Made by a program: the position numbers and the translations under genes | Source of the DNA: Deltaproteobacteria bacterium | Lineage (GTDB): Bacteria > Desulfobacterota > Desulfobacteria > Desulfobacterales > C00003060 | Direction of reading: 5' to 3' | Length of the DNA stretch: 8,817 nucleotides | Assembly (NCBI GenBank): GCA_019309245.1 | Contig: JAFDGP010000089.1 | Coordinates: 1-8,817, forward strand | Part shown: positions 1 to 7,476 of the stretch, piece by piece | Numbering within the stretch: position 1 is the stretch's first letter | Layout of the letters: each line of letters opens with the position of its first letter | The notes under the pieces: model-generated | Databases searched by the model: none | The model's input: the letters and a program-made list of their open reading frames with translations, nothing else | What the model was told of the DNA's origin: nothing

Positions 1-197
1 CACAAGAGGTCGGAAAAGAAAAAAAGAATCTGGCACTCACAACGCGGGCAGATACAAACCGGCATCTAACAATCGGTCCCTTTGGAGGGCTCGACCCGTT
101 TCTGAACCGATATAAGACACGGCCTATTTCCTGGCGCTCAAATCGTGAAGAAAAACACAAGAGCCCCTTACAGCAGGCAGGTCGGCTTGGCATGGCA
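1..197. other. Region downstream of the operon, no gene supported
   Basis: No open frame with a start and ribosome binding site is convincing here on either strand. There is a weak 6-bp inverted repeat (ATCGGT at 72-77 and ACCGAT at 106-111) enclosing a 4-bp hairpin (CCCT 78-81, AGGG 86-89), but no U-run follows it directly on the minus strand. A T-rich run on the minus strand (complement of about 12-29) has no clear stem before it. Transcription may therefore stop here weakly or continue past the left edge. Confidence 0.5.
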
Positions 198-605
198 CTA
201 TTCGTCCGGGAGGTTTTTTTTCTTCCATATGATGTGCTTCTGATTTTTGAACCTGATCTCACCACTGCCTCGTAATGCATAGAAAAAAGATATCTTTTCT
301 TCCGGCCCTTCCTTACGATAACAGCGGATTTCGTACAACGTTGCATTCCTCTGTGGTGCTTTGTCCACGTCGGAGATGAAATACACCTCCTTGGCTTGTT
401 CGCCAGTTCCAAAAACAATCGTGCCTTTGGTCAGTTCGAACGACCGGCCCGTATACCTGGGATTCGCTGTCGTCCATACACCGGCCAATTGTTCCGGAAC
501 AAAGTCGTGCTTTCTCGGCATAAAGATAATAAACGCGACGACCAGGGCGACCACGATCCCAATCCATGTCAATTTCATTGATTTCATTGAATGTGCCGAC
601 TTCAT
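198..605 (-). CDS. Small membrane-anchored protein of unknown function after the HD-GYP gene
   Basis: I do not recognise this 135-residue protein. A Lys-containing N-terminus (MKSAHSMKSMK) precedes one hydrophobic segment at residues 13-30 (WIGIVVALVVAFIIFM), a signal anchor or uncleaved signal peptide. The remaining 105 residues look rich in beta strands: LAGVWTT, RYTGRSFELTKGTIVFGTG, KEVYFISDV, TLYEIRCYR, KISFFYAL, GEIRFKNQKHIIW. The pattern 'L-x-G-V-W-T-T ... R-Y-x-G-R-x-F-E-L' recalls small lipocalin-like or ligand-binding beta barrels, but this is only inference. Its start overlaps the HD-GYP stop as ATGA and has a proper ribosome binding site, so it is co-translated with the phosphodiesterase. 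A periplasmic partner of the HD-GYP sensor region is possible. It is the last gene seen in the block. Confidence 0.8.
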   Translation of the reverse strand: MKSAHSMKSMKLTWIGIVVALVVAFIIFMPRKHDFVPEQLAGVWTTANPRYTGRSFELTKGTIVFGTGEQAKEVYFISDVDKAPQRNATLYEIRCYRKEGPEEKISFFYALRGSGEIRFKNQKHIIWKKKNLPDE

Positions 606-2803
606 GGCATCTTTCCTATTATAACCGACGGCACCAAGGATCCGGTGCGCATTGGTATTATTGTGGTTTTCTTCTTCGAAACAACAGCCGCAAGAAAAAC
701 GTCAACAATGTCGGGATCAAACTGTGTGCCTGCATTCTTCCGGATCAAATCAACTGCTTTCCCCACTTCCCACCCCTTTCGATAGGGACGCTCGGACACC
801 AAGGCATCAAAGACATCTGCTACTGCCAGGATCCTGGCACCAAGGCATATCTCGTCGCCTACAAGGCCATCCGGATAGCCGCCGCCGCCAAACTGTTCGT
901 GATGCTGTAACACGATTGGAATCGTGTCGGCATAGGCCTTAATGGGTTCCAAGATACGTGCGCCCAAACGGGGGTGAGACTTGATCACCTCATATTCCCG
1001 GTCGGTAAGCTTTGCCGGTTTGTCCAGGATAGCAGCGGGAACCCCGATCTTTCCGATATCATGCAACAACGCTGCTCGACGCAAGATATTCGTCTCTTTT
1101 GCGCCAAGTTTCATGGCATCCGCGATTGCCAGGGCCCATTGGGTAACCCGTTCGGAATGGCCAGCTGTCCACGGCGACTTGGCATCCACAGCCCTGGCCA
1201 AAGCTCTAAGCGTGCCCCAATTTAGCGTTTCGAGCTCTTGGACAAGCCGAGCGTTCGAAAAGGCGACTGCCACTTGATCCCTCAGTTGCATGGCCTCAGG
1301 CATATCTTTTTGAATCCTGCGAGAAGGAGAGGCCCTGCGATTCGGTTTTGGTTCAGGACAATCCTTGTACCCGAGCGTGACAGCGCCTGACAGTCGGTCA
1401 CCAATAAAATAGGAAAGGACCAGAAATGACAGCAGTCCCTGCTGCAACACCGGGCCGACATAACTCGGAAAAGATCGCCCGTGGTCGATGTACAGCCACA
1501 GGGGATTCTGGCGCAGCTCTTCAGCCTCTTCCTCCTGGATCGTAATTCTTTCCACATTGACGTCATCCGGCTCGGTCTCACTATAGAGCTCCCATACACT
1601 TCCGTCGTTGGGATCTGCGACACCCACACAGATATAGTTGCAGGAAAAAAGAAGGGGGGTTTGGTGAAGTATAGTCTGGACAATCGTCTTGACATCTACG
1701 GATGAGACGACCGCTCGGCTGATGTCACCCAACGTTTTCAGCGTGCTGAACTGTCTTTCCAGCTTCTCGGACATGTCGTTGAAAGCGTCGGCCAGTTCCT
1801 CAAATTCATCGCCACTTGAGACTGGGACCTGAACATCAAAAATTCCCTGCCCAACCAGCCGACTCCCCTCTTTGAGTCTTTCCAGGGGGACCAAGCTCCT
1901 TCGGATCTGAACCATACTCAAGAACACAACCAAGAAAAAGGAAATCAGAACAGTAAGCGGAAAGACCTTCTTGAAATAGGTAACCGGAGCCACGACATCT
2001 GCTTTGGATTGTGTCAAAACCACGGTCCAATTTGGCGCGGAAAATACCGATTTGAGAAAAACACTCCAACAGCTTGACAGGACCGCTTGTCCCTCTTTTT
2101 CCCACACGAATTGCCGCGAGGCGGATCCCTTCTTTACTGCGGTTCTGGCCCGGTCACCAAGGGTGGCAGGTACAGGATGGGAACTCGCAATGATCTTCCC
2201 GGCCTCATCCACGACACAAAGCTCGGTCATTGGGGGCAAGGTGTCCTGCGTGCCTATCCCAAACAGGTAGTCCGGATCCACCTCGCCGAGAAGGACCCCT
2301 GATTCACGTTTCTTTAGTGTTGTTGAAAGGGCCATCAATACCCGAGGTGCTGTTTTGGTCTCGTAATCCACCAGCAAAACGGCCTTTCCGAGACCGATCC
2401 GGGAAAGCGCCTCTTGGGACAGCACAGGCATATGATCCAAATGTCCAAACATCCCGACAGCGGTACCAGAACGCCCCAACCAGGTCATAGCTCTGAATTG
2501 TCCCCGAAAAAAACGACCGGACCTATCTGTGTTTTCTGTAGCAGTTACCGCGCCATATTGAGCAAGGTTGTGTCCGGCCATCGTGATTTCCGTATTGAGA
2601 TACTTAAGGCGCTCAAGGATGCCCATGCCTAAAGCTTTTGCGGATTGTTGGAGCCGCCGTTGACCTGACCTTTCGAGTTGCCCGGTGACCTGGGTAAAGG
2701 AAAACGCCGCCAGAATCATGATGGGAATCAGGGCACAAGAAATAAAAAGCAAGAACATCCTTCTGCCGACTCTGCTTTTGAGAAAGGCTCCTTCTACCTT
2801 CAT
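602..2803 (-). CDS. Membrane-bound HD-GYP cyclic-di-GMP phosphodiesterase with sensor, HAMP and GAF-like regions
   Basis: This is a 733-residue signalling protein. Transmembrane helix 1 is at about 16-36. An extracytoplasmic Cache-like sensor (about 37-278, with LCVVDEAGKIIASS at 195-208) is followed by transmembrane helix 2 (279-300) and HAMP (about 301-352, DEFEELADAFNDM). A GAF-like region lies at about 365-520 and the HD-GYP domain at about 528-705. HD-GYP metal ligands are all present: H549 (GHSERV), H581/D582 (HDIGKIG), H610 (SHP), H634/H635 and D663 (VADVFDAL). The signature reads HHEQFGGGGYPDG, so the usual Arg and Asp of HHERxDGxGYP are Gln and Gly. Trp545 occupies the place of the extra Glu ligand described for the trinuclear PmGH enzyme, so a two-metal site is more likely. 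Predicted reaction: hydrolysis of cyclic-di-GMP. AAGGA sits only 1 nt before the ATG, an atypical spacing, but no better in-frame start exists. It follows the pilin gene by 17 nt. Confidence 0.95.
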   Translation of the reverse strand: MKVEGAFLKSRVGRRMFLLFISCALIPIMILAAFSFTQVTGQLERSGQRRLQQSAKALGMGILERLKYLNTEITMAGHNLAQYGAVTATENTDRSGRFFRGQFRAMTWLGRSGTAVGMFGHLDHMPVLSQEALSRIGLGKAVLLVDYETKTAPRVLMALSTTLKKRESGVLLGEVDPDYLFGIGTQDTLPPMTELCVVDEAGKIIASSHPVPATLGDRARTAVKKGSASRQFVWEKEGQAVLSSCWSVFLKSVFSAPNWTVVLTQSKADVVAPVTYFKKVFPLTVLISFFLVVFLSMVQIRRSLVPLERLKEGSRLVGQGIFDVQVPVSSGDEFEELADAFNDMSEKLERQFSTLKTLGDISRAVVSSVDVKTIVQTILHQTPLLFSCNYICVGVADPNDGSVWELYSETEPDDVNVERITIQEEEAEELRQNPLWLYIDHGRSFPSYVGPVLQQGLLSFLVLSYFIGDRLSGAVTLGYKDCPEPKPNRRASPSRRIQKDMPEAMQLRDQVAVAFSNARLVQELETLNWGTLRALARAVDAKSPWTAGHSERVTQWALAIADAMKLGAKETNILRRAALLHDIGKIGVPAAILDKPAKLTDREYEVIKSHPRLGARILEPIKAYADTIPIVLQHHEQFGGGGYPDGLVGDEICLGARILAVADVFDALVSERPYRKGWEVGKAVDLIRKNAGTQFDPDIVDVFLAAVVSKKKTTIIPMRTGSLVPSVIIGKMP
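614..617 (-). promoter_or_regulatory. Ribosome binding site for the last small membrane protein
   Basis: The transcript reads AGGA 8 nt before the ATG at 605, inside the last codons of the HD-GYP gene. With the ATGA overlap it favours the first ATG (605) over in-frame ATGs at 587 and 578. Confidence 0.6.
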
Positions 2804-2820
2804 ATCCTTACTTACTTGTC

Positions 2821-3327
2821 CTAGAATTCCGAGGCCAACCCGATGTACGCGCCGTCACTGGCCCGAACAATATCATCCCGGCTTGCCTTGGCGGTAAAGG
2901 GCGCCTTGCTGTCCCCGTTTTTCCCCTTGCTGTAAAGATCAAAGTCCGTGTTCACCGGGACCAGGAAACGGTCCTTTCTGGGCTGTTCTCCTGGGGCGCC
3001 TGTGATTCTCAGATATTGGTACGGATTGTCCCATGGGTCCAGTATGCCCGCGGCCCCCAGGTCATTGAGGCTGTCGGGAAGGGCGCCATTGTTGTCTTTA
3101 TACATGCTGATTTGTGCTTGAAGCGAGAGAATGTCCGCAATCGCTTTGGCATTTTTTGCCTTGTCGATCCGGTCGGTCATCACGGGAATGGCAATGCCGG
3201 CCAGGGCAGCAATGGCAAGACAGGCGATAAGGACTTCAAGAAGTGTAAAGCCCACCGTCAGGTGGGCTCTTAAAGGAAACTGCTGCTCGTGGATACGGTT
3301 TATTGTTTTATTTCTATCTTCAAGCAT
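2821..3327 (-). CDS. GspG-like type IV pilin/pseudopilin
   Basis: This is a 168-residue prepilin with an unusually long hydrophilic leader (residues 1-26). The expected PilD cut is after Gly26. The mature protein begins FTLLEVLIACLAIAALAGIAIPVM, with Glu5 of the mature protein at residue 31. The next part (AKNAKAIADILSLQAQISMYKDNNGALPDSLNDL) is the alpha helix and loop typical of GspG/PilE-like subunits. It is followed by DPWDNPYQYL, close to the DPWGNPY motif of GspG, and an Asp-rich C-terminal loop (NTDFDLYSKGKNGDS ... SRDDIVRA) expected to bind calcium in this fold. GspG proteins are major subunits of type II secretion pseudopili, but closely similar proteins occur in type IV pilus operons. 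Its place after pilY1 suggests a pilus subunit, perhaps the shaft or a tip-adjacent minor pilin. The mature size of 142 residues is normal. No other secretion genes are in view, so a pure type II role is less likely. Confidence 0.9.
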   Translation of the reverse strand: MLEDRNKTINRIHEQQFPLRAHLTVGFTLLEVLIACLAIAALAGIAIPVMTDRIDKAKNAKAIADILSLQAQISMYKDNNGALPDSLNDLGAAGILDPWDNPYQYLRITGAPGEQPRKDRFLVPVNTDFDLYSKGKNGDSKAPFTAKASRDDIVRASDGAYIGLASEF

Positions 3328-3635
3328 AACGGATCCTGGTCCATTCTCAACCTGTAGCGAATCCGGGCCTTGGCAGGCACGGGGAAATCGGCCAGTTGGA
3401 TTGGGTTACCATTCGCGTCGATGATGCTCGTAGAATCGGTTACAACAAAGTGGCGTTCCCCGGATATGACCGCGTCATCGGTCTTTGCCTCAATGGTCAT
3501 TGTTCCGGTTCGCACCAAAGACGTTGCCGGCGCGGCCGTCCCACGGGCAAAAATCCCGGCCGGGGTAACAAAGCCGATCACCAGAAAGATCGCTATTACC
3601 AATACCACAGTGCAGTGTTTTTTGCATCTGTCCAT
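3300..3635 (-). CDS. Small exported protein of unknown function in the pilus operon
   Basis: I do not recognise this 111-residue protein as a named family. Residues 1-30 look like a signal peptide: Arg/Lys in the first six residues, a hydrophobic core VVLVIAIFLVIGFV, and a likely cut after AGIFA. The mature part of about 80 residues is predicted to be mostly beta strands (TGTMTIEA, RHFVVTDSTSIID, IQLADFPVPAKARIRYRL, LCLKIEIKQ). The order 'short strand, V-x-x-x-T-x-I, Gly turn, then a PVPAKARIRY strand' resembles small OB-like beta-barrels such as DUF5666-type domains, but that is only a pattern-level guess. It starts 11 nt after pilY1 with a near-perfect ribosome binding site, and its 3' end overlaps the pilin gene by 28 nt, so it is a true gene of this transcript. 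A periplasmic accessory or chaperone for PilY1 or the pilin is possible but unproven. Confidence 0.85.
   Translation of the reverse strand: MDRCKKHCTVVLVIAIFLVIGFVTPAGIFARGTAAPATSLVRTGTMTIEAKTDDAVISGERHFVVTDSTSIIDANGNPIQLADFPVPAKARIRYRLRMDQDPLCLKIEIKQ
3334..3337 (-). promoter_or_regulatory. Ribosome binding site for the GspG-like pilin, inside the upstream gene
   Basis: The transcript reads AGGA 6 nt before the ATG at 3327, within the coding sequence of the small exported protein. It supports the start that gives a long 26-residue prepilin leader and a 28-nt gene overlap. No other ATG, GTG or TTG gives a plausible leader of usual length. Confidence 0.55.
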
Positions 3636-3641
3636 GACGAT

Positions 3642-3648
3642 ACCTCCT
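3642..3648 (-). promoter_or_regulatory. Strong Shine-Dalgarno site overlapping the pilY1 stop codon
   Basis: The transcript reads AGGAGGT, 7 nt before the ATG at 3635. Its first two bases are the last two bases of the pilY1 TAG stop (TAG at 3647-3649). It is the best-matching ribosome binding site in the window and supports real, probably strong, translation of the small gene that follows. Terminating pilY1 ribosomes would be placed directly on it. Confidence 0.85.
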
Positions 3649-6600
3649 ATTTCTGAATCCAGGACGTCAGACCGCTTTTGACGTTAAACGCGGGATTAAG
3701 TTTTTTCTGAAGGACCGTACCGGTACTTTGTTGAATAAACCCGGTCGCATCATCGCCCAGACCCACGTGAAGCCCCAGGCTGGAGGCCTTGCCTGACCCC
3801 AGGTAGATCTTGTCCAGAACCTTGATTTTATCTACCCCACCGATGGTCACCGTGGTGGTTTCGTCCGGAAAGATCGGGTCATAATATGCCGTTCCCGTCA
3901 AGTAGTACAATCCATAAAGATAGCTATCCCCTCCATAGCCGCACACATCGGCGTTGGGGACAAATGACGGAACAAACACAACCCCTCCAAGCAAGGCCGG
4001 TTTGACGAGGATACGTTCCTTGGATGTGGAAAGTGTTCGAACCCAGCCGTCTTCGGCCTTAACCAAATTCACCAGGCTGGGAACCAGGGTATCGCTGCCG
4101 TCATAGACCTCATTGGCGGTGGTCACCGTGTAGCCGTCTGTGTTGAGCAGATCAGAGGCGGTCAGCTCCACCGAGCTGCTGTAGGTATGGTAGTAGGTGC
4201 TCGGGGTGCGGTCGCTGTTAAAAAACGGGTCCTTGATGCCGTAGATGTACTGGGTGTCCGTGTTGGTCTTATCGGCTGTGTTCAGGTACCGTCCTGTACC
4301 CACATACACCCAGACATTGTCATCGGCGTCAACACTTAAGGCGGCAGGCGCGGTAATCGGGGTATCGGAATCAAAAAAAGCGGTCAGTTGCCACGGATTG
4401 GTTCCATCCAGGGGGTTATCGGAATAGTTTGAGGTGTCACTGCCCTCGTATGCTCCCGTGCCGTCCGCCCACGGGATGGTCATTTTGTAGAGCTTTCCCT
4501 TCCATGTACCGCCGCCGGAGCTCAAATAATACGCTTCGCCAAAATAGACGGCATCCACATTGTAGTTGAGGTCTTTGTCCAAGGCGACCGGAGAGTTCAT
4601 GAAAGCCTTGGATTCGCCAGTCTCAAACAACCAGTCATTGGTGCCATTCTGGTATGGACTTCCGGTTTTAAGATCTACCACAAACACATGGCCATTTTTG
4701 GTGGTGGTACTGTCATCACACTCGCAGGCACTAGGGCCGGAGCCAAATACGGCAAACCATTCGTCCTTGACCTTAACAATTGCCGGAATGGATGCAGTCA
4801 GCTCCAGATCATCATAACTTCTTTCCCACAAAAGCCTGGGATTTCTTGGGTCCGTAATGTCCAACAGGGAGTAACTCGGAGAAAAATCTCTGTCATCGGT
4901 CGCATCCAAGGTATCCCCGTCGTCGTTGAAGTCCGACACCACATTGATATCTCCACCACCCAGGTTGAGTCCCAGCAACAGAAACGTCCCCCAGTTGTCG
5001 TCTCCGTCGGTGTCCGTATAGTGAGTTTCGTCCGGCAGAATCTTGGCATCAAAAATCTTGGGTTTCAGATCCGCATAATAGACATGGGTATAGTCCGTGC
5101 TGGCTAGCCATTTGAGATGGGGAAGCAGGCTCTGCGGAATGTAGGCCCACAACTCGTCGCCGATTGATTCGCTCGTGCCCGACGGCTTTGAAAACTGCTT
5201 TGTTGTAGCGTTATACTGCCAGGAGGTGAAGGCATGCAGCATCCCATCATTGGCGCCCACGTAGACCACCGTTTCTCTGTCCTTGAAGGCATCGTAATAA
5301 GTTTGATAGGACTCATCACTGTAGATCAAATGAAATTTATCCGGAGGTTTTGAAACCGTAACCGGGGTGGAATGGACGATATCGCCCAGCTTCCATTCTT
5401 CGTCGTCTCCATCGCCGTCGTAATCGGCGGCCCTGGTTCTGAGCCCTGAGATCGTGTTTCCGCGGATATATTGAATCAGATTGGACACGCGGGTGTCATA
5501 CGTCGATCCCAGATAACTCCACGCGCTGTTGTCGCGCACGCCCAGGTAGGGTTTGATGTCCGAGGCCGCGTCTGTGTGAAACTTCACCACCTCACCGGAC
5601 GTGTCAAAGGGATTGTCAGTCGTTTCATCCACGACCCCGTCTTCGTCTTTGTCAAGGTAAGTAAAAATGGTCCTGTCATCTGCGCTTCGTTGCGCGAGGA
5701 TGCTCCCGGCCTCCCAGATCGCGGCAACTTCATTGAGCTCTAGGGTCTCATAAGGATCCGAATCGGTATCGGGATACGGGTCATCACTGCTTACGGCAAA
5801 TCGCTTGACCTTGGTATCCCCGGTCGATGAATCCAGATAGTGGGTCACCACCTTGTCCACGTCGATGTCCAGAGCATGGTTCTGGTTGGTGTCTTCGCGC
5901 ATATTGCCGTAAGAGTCCACCCAGAGCGACTGGAGATATCCCAGCCATTTCACGTCCGTGGTGCCCACGGTCTTAATTGGCCTGAAGTAGGCCTGAACCA
6001 GGTTTCCTTCGCCCTCCGAGGATGTGGCCAGAACCGATACGGCCGTGCCGGAAGCCGCTCTTTCCAGAATGTCATTGATGGCCTCGAGCACCTTGGACTC
6101 CAGTTGGTTGCCCGTGTTGGCCTGGAAATAGGTGTCCGGCACCCCATCACTGTCTGCATCCCATTCAGACTGGGAGCTGGGGCCGGTGGTCCCGTCTTTT
6201 TCGATAAACCCGCCGTTTTTTGCGGCCTCCTTGAGGAGGTGCTCTGCATCCGGATCATTTCCAAATGCATACACGGCATACAAAATGATGTTCTGATCCC
6301 CATCCAGGGCAGACTTTCCGACCGAGTCACTGCGAAGGTCATTGATACGGGCCCAAAGCGCCAAGTCCTTCAGGTAGTCCGTTCCCGCATAACTGTATTC
6401 GCACCCTGACCACGTGCTCTCGTTACAGTCGGTTCCGTCGTCGGCATCCACAAAGGTATCAAAGCTGTCGGCATAGTCCTTGTAGGCATCCGGAATCATC
6501 GCATCCATGGTGGAGGCCCCATCGGTGAGCAACAGGACAAAGCTCTTGGCGCATGAGACATACTCGCTGCCGTTGTAATACGGATCGTCGCCCAGGTTCG

Positions 6601-7474
6601 CATTGGGAACCACGTTATTTGCATAATCCAGGTCCGGCGAATATTGGACGTCTTCTTGTTTGAAATACTGCATGGCCACGTAGAAGGTCTCTGCCAGGGG
6701 GGTCCAGGTATCACATCCCGTGTTCTGAAGATCTGTGATGAGGCTGGTCATGTTGGTTCCGATGGTGCTCACAATATTGCCGCCGCTGTTATTGTTACCC
6801 GTACCAAAATCAAAAAAAGCATTCCCCCACCGGGCCTTGCTGCCCAGTTTTTGTAATACACCGGCAATGTTGCCATCGACGAAGTTATCAGCTTCATCCG
6901 GAAGCGATTCGTCCTTCTGCACCCGGATAACATAGGTGTTTCCGTTGACTTCAAAGTTTCCTTCATCAACCACGTAGTTGAGGGTGCTGCTACTGCTAAA
7001 AGGGGTCACTCCATCGGTATCTCGATAACTCTTGGTAAAGTCCCGGCCGCTCTGTGCGGGGTCCTCCCCGATATTCGTCTGGTTTCCCCCCCCGGTCCGC
7101 GACGTGGCCAATCCTCCCATGAGGACTTTTCGCGCCACGTCGATACGACGCATGGTGAGCCAGTTCAAAAAGTTACCGTCCCAATCACCGCTCGTGTCGC
7201 GGGTGAACACGTTGCTGCCGTAGCTGTATTTCTTGTAGGGTTCGAAATAACCATAATATTCTGTGTTATGATCATAGTTCCCGGTATAGGCCTGGAAATT
7301 CATGCTCCCAGAATTGTCCAGGATAATGAGAATATTGGGCTCCACTGTATTGACCTGAAAGACCGGATAGCAGGTATAACTGGACATAGAGGGTTCCGCT
7401 CCTGCGGCCGGACCGCGAAACACGGTCCACAATACACATAGGCATATAACAGAAATAATGCATATCCTTTTCAT
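3647..7474 (-). CDS. pilY1: PilY1-type type IV pilus tip adhesin (VWA domain plus PilC beta-propeller)
   Basis: This is a 1275-residue exported protein. Residues 1-26 are a signal peptide (hydrophobic IISVICLCVLW, cleavage predicted after GPAAGA). A von Willebrand A domain runs from about 45 to 480 with large insertions. Its metal (MIDAS) residues are visible as D53-x-S55-x-S57 (LDNSGSMN), T258 (TPLAE) and D318 (LTDG). The C-terminal half, about 690-1180, is the Neisseria PilC/PilY1 beta-propeller, recognisable by VVYVGANDGMLHAF (736-749), ELWAYIP (774-780), LGGGDINVVSD (838-848), LLDITDPRNPRLLWE (870-884) and VGTGRYL (1058-1064). Several EF-hand-like Asp loops are present, for example at 439-447, 528-536, 608-616 and 848-857. 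The mature protein has eight Cys, including a CEC motif at 917-919. PilY1 proteins sit at the pilus tip, favour extension over retraction, mediate attachment and, in Pseudomonas, feed into cyclic-di-GMP surface sensing. The gene is intact and lies directly after its usual partner pilX. Confidence 0.95.
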   Translation of the reverse strand: MKRICIISVICLCVLWTVFRGPAAGAEPSMSSYTCYPVFQVNTVEPNILIILDNSGSMNFQAYTGNYDHNTEYYGYFEPYKKYSYGSNVFTRDTSGDWDGNFLNWLTMRRIDVARKVLMGGLATSRTGGGNQTNIGEDPAQSGRDFTKSYRDTDGVTPFSSSSTLNYVVDEGNFEVNGNTYVIRVQKDESLPDEADNFVDGNIAGVLQKLGSKARWGNAFFDFGTGNNNSGGNIVSTIGTNMTSLITDLQNTGCDTWTPLAETFYVAMQYFKQEDVQYSPDLDYANNVVPNANLGDDPYYNGSEYVSCAKSFVLLLTDGASTMDAMIPDAYKDYADSFDTFVDADDGTDCNESTWSGCEYSYAGTDYLKDLALWARINDLRSDSVGKSALDGDQNIILYAVYAFGNDPDAEHLLKEAAKNGGFIEKDGTTGPSSQSEWDADSDGVPDTYFQANTGNQLESKVLEAINDILERAASGTAVSVLATSSEGEGNLVQAYFRPIKTVGTTDVKWLGYLQSLWVDSYGNMREDTNQNHALDIDVDKVVTHYLDSSTGDTKVKRFAVSSDDPYPDTDSDPYETLELNEVAAIWEAGSILAQRSADDRTIFTYLDKDEDGVVDETTDNPFDTSGEVVKFHTDAASDIKPYLGVRDNSAWSYLGSTYDTRVSNLIQYIRGNTISGLRTRAADYDGDGDDEEWKLGDIVHSTPVTVSKPPDKFHLIYSDESYQTYYDAFKDRETVVYVGANDGMLHAFTSWQYNATTKQFSKPSGTSESIGDELWAYIPQSLLPHLKWLASTDYTHVYYADLKPKIFDAKILPDETHYTDTDGDDNWGTFLLLGLNLGGGDINVVSDFNDDGDTLDATDDRDFSPSYSLLDITDPRNPRLLWERSYDDLELTASIPAIVKVKDEWFAVFGSGPSACECDDSTTTKNGHVFVVDLKTGSPYQNGTNDWLFETGESKAFMNSPVALDKDLNYNVDAVYFGEAYYLSSGGGTWKGKLYKMTIPWADGTGAYEGSDTSNYSDNPLDGTNPWQLTAFFDSDTPITAPAALSVDADDNVWVYVGTGRYLNTADKTNTDTQYIYGIKDPFFNSDRTPSTYYHTYSSSVELTASDLLNTDGYTVTTANEVYDGSDTLVPSLVNLVKAEDGWVRTLSTSKERILVKPALLGGVVFVPSFVPNADVCGYGGDSYLYGLYYLTGTAYYDPIFPDETTTVTIGGVDKIKVLDKIYLGSGKASSLGLHVGLGDDATGFIQQSTGTVLQKKLNPAFNVKSGLTSWIQK

Positions 7475-7476
7475 GG

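Noticed and set aside
72..111. Inverted repeat as an intrinsic terminator
   Set aside because: The stem is only 6 bp with a long interior and no U-run follows directly on the minus strand.
566..910. Plus-strand open frame of 114 codons across the 3' end of the HD-GYP gene
   Set aside because: It is opposite to the conserved GYP and C-terminal codons and shows no independent coding signs.
1282..1695. Minus-strand open frame of 137 codons in a second frame of the HD-GYP gene
   Set aside because: It overlaps the GAF-like region in another frame; the main frame is unbroken, so there is no frameshift to explain.
4688..5107. Plus-strand open frame of 139 codons antisense to pilY1
   Set aside because: It is a shadow of the beta-propeller coding region, with no domain pattern.
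5840..6409. Plus-strand open frame of 189 codons antisense to pilY1
   Set aside because: It lies wholly inside the intact pilY1 frame, shows no recognisable domain, and its composition is what the complementary strand of an Asp/Gly/Thr-rich gene gives.
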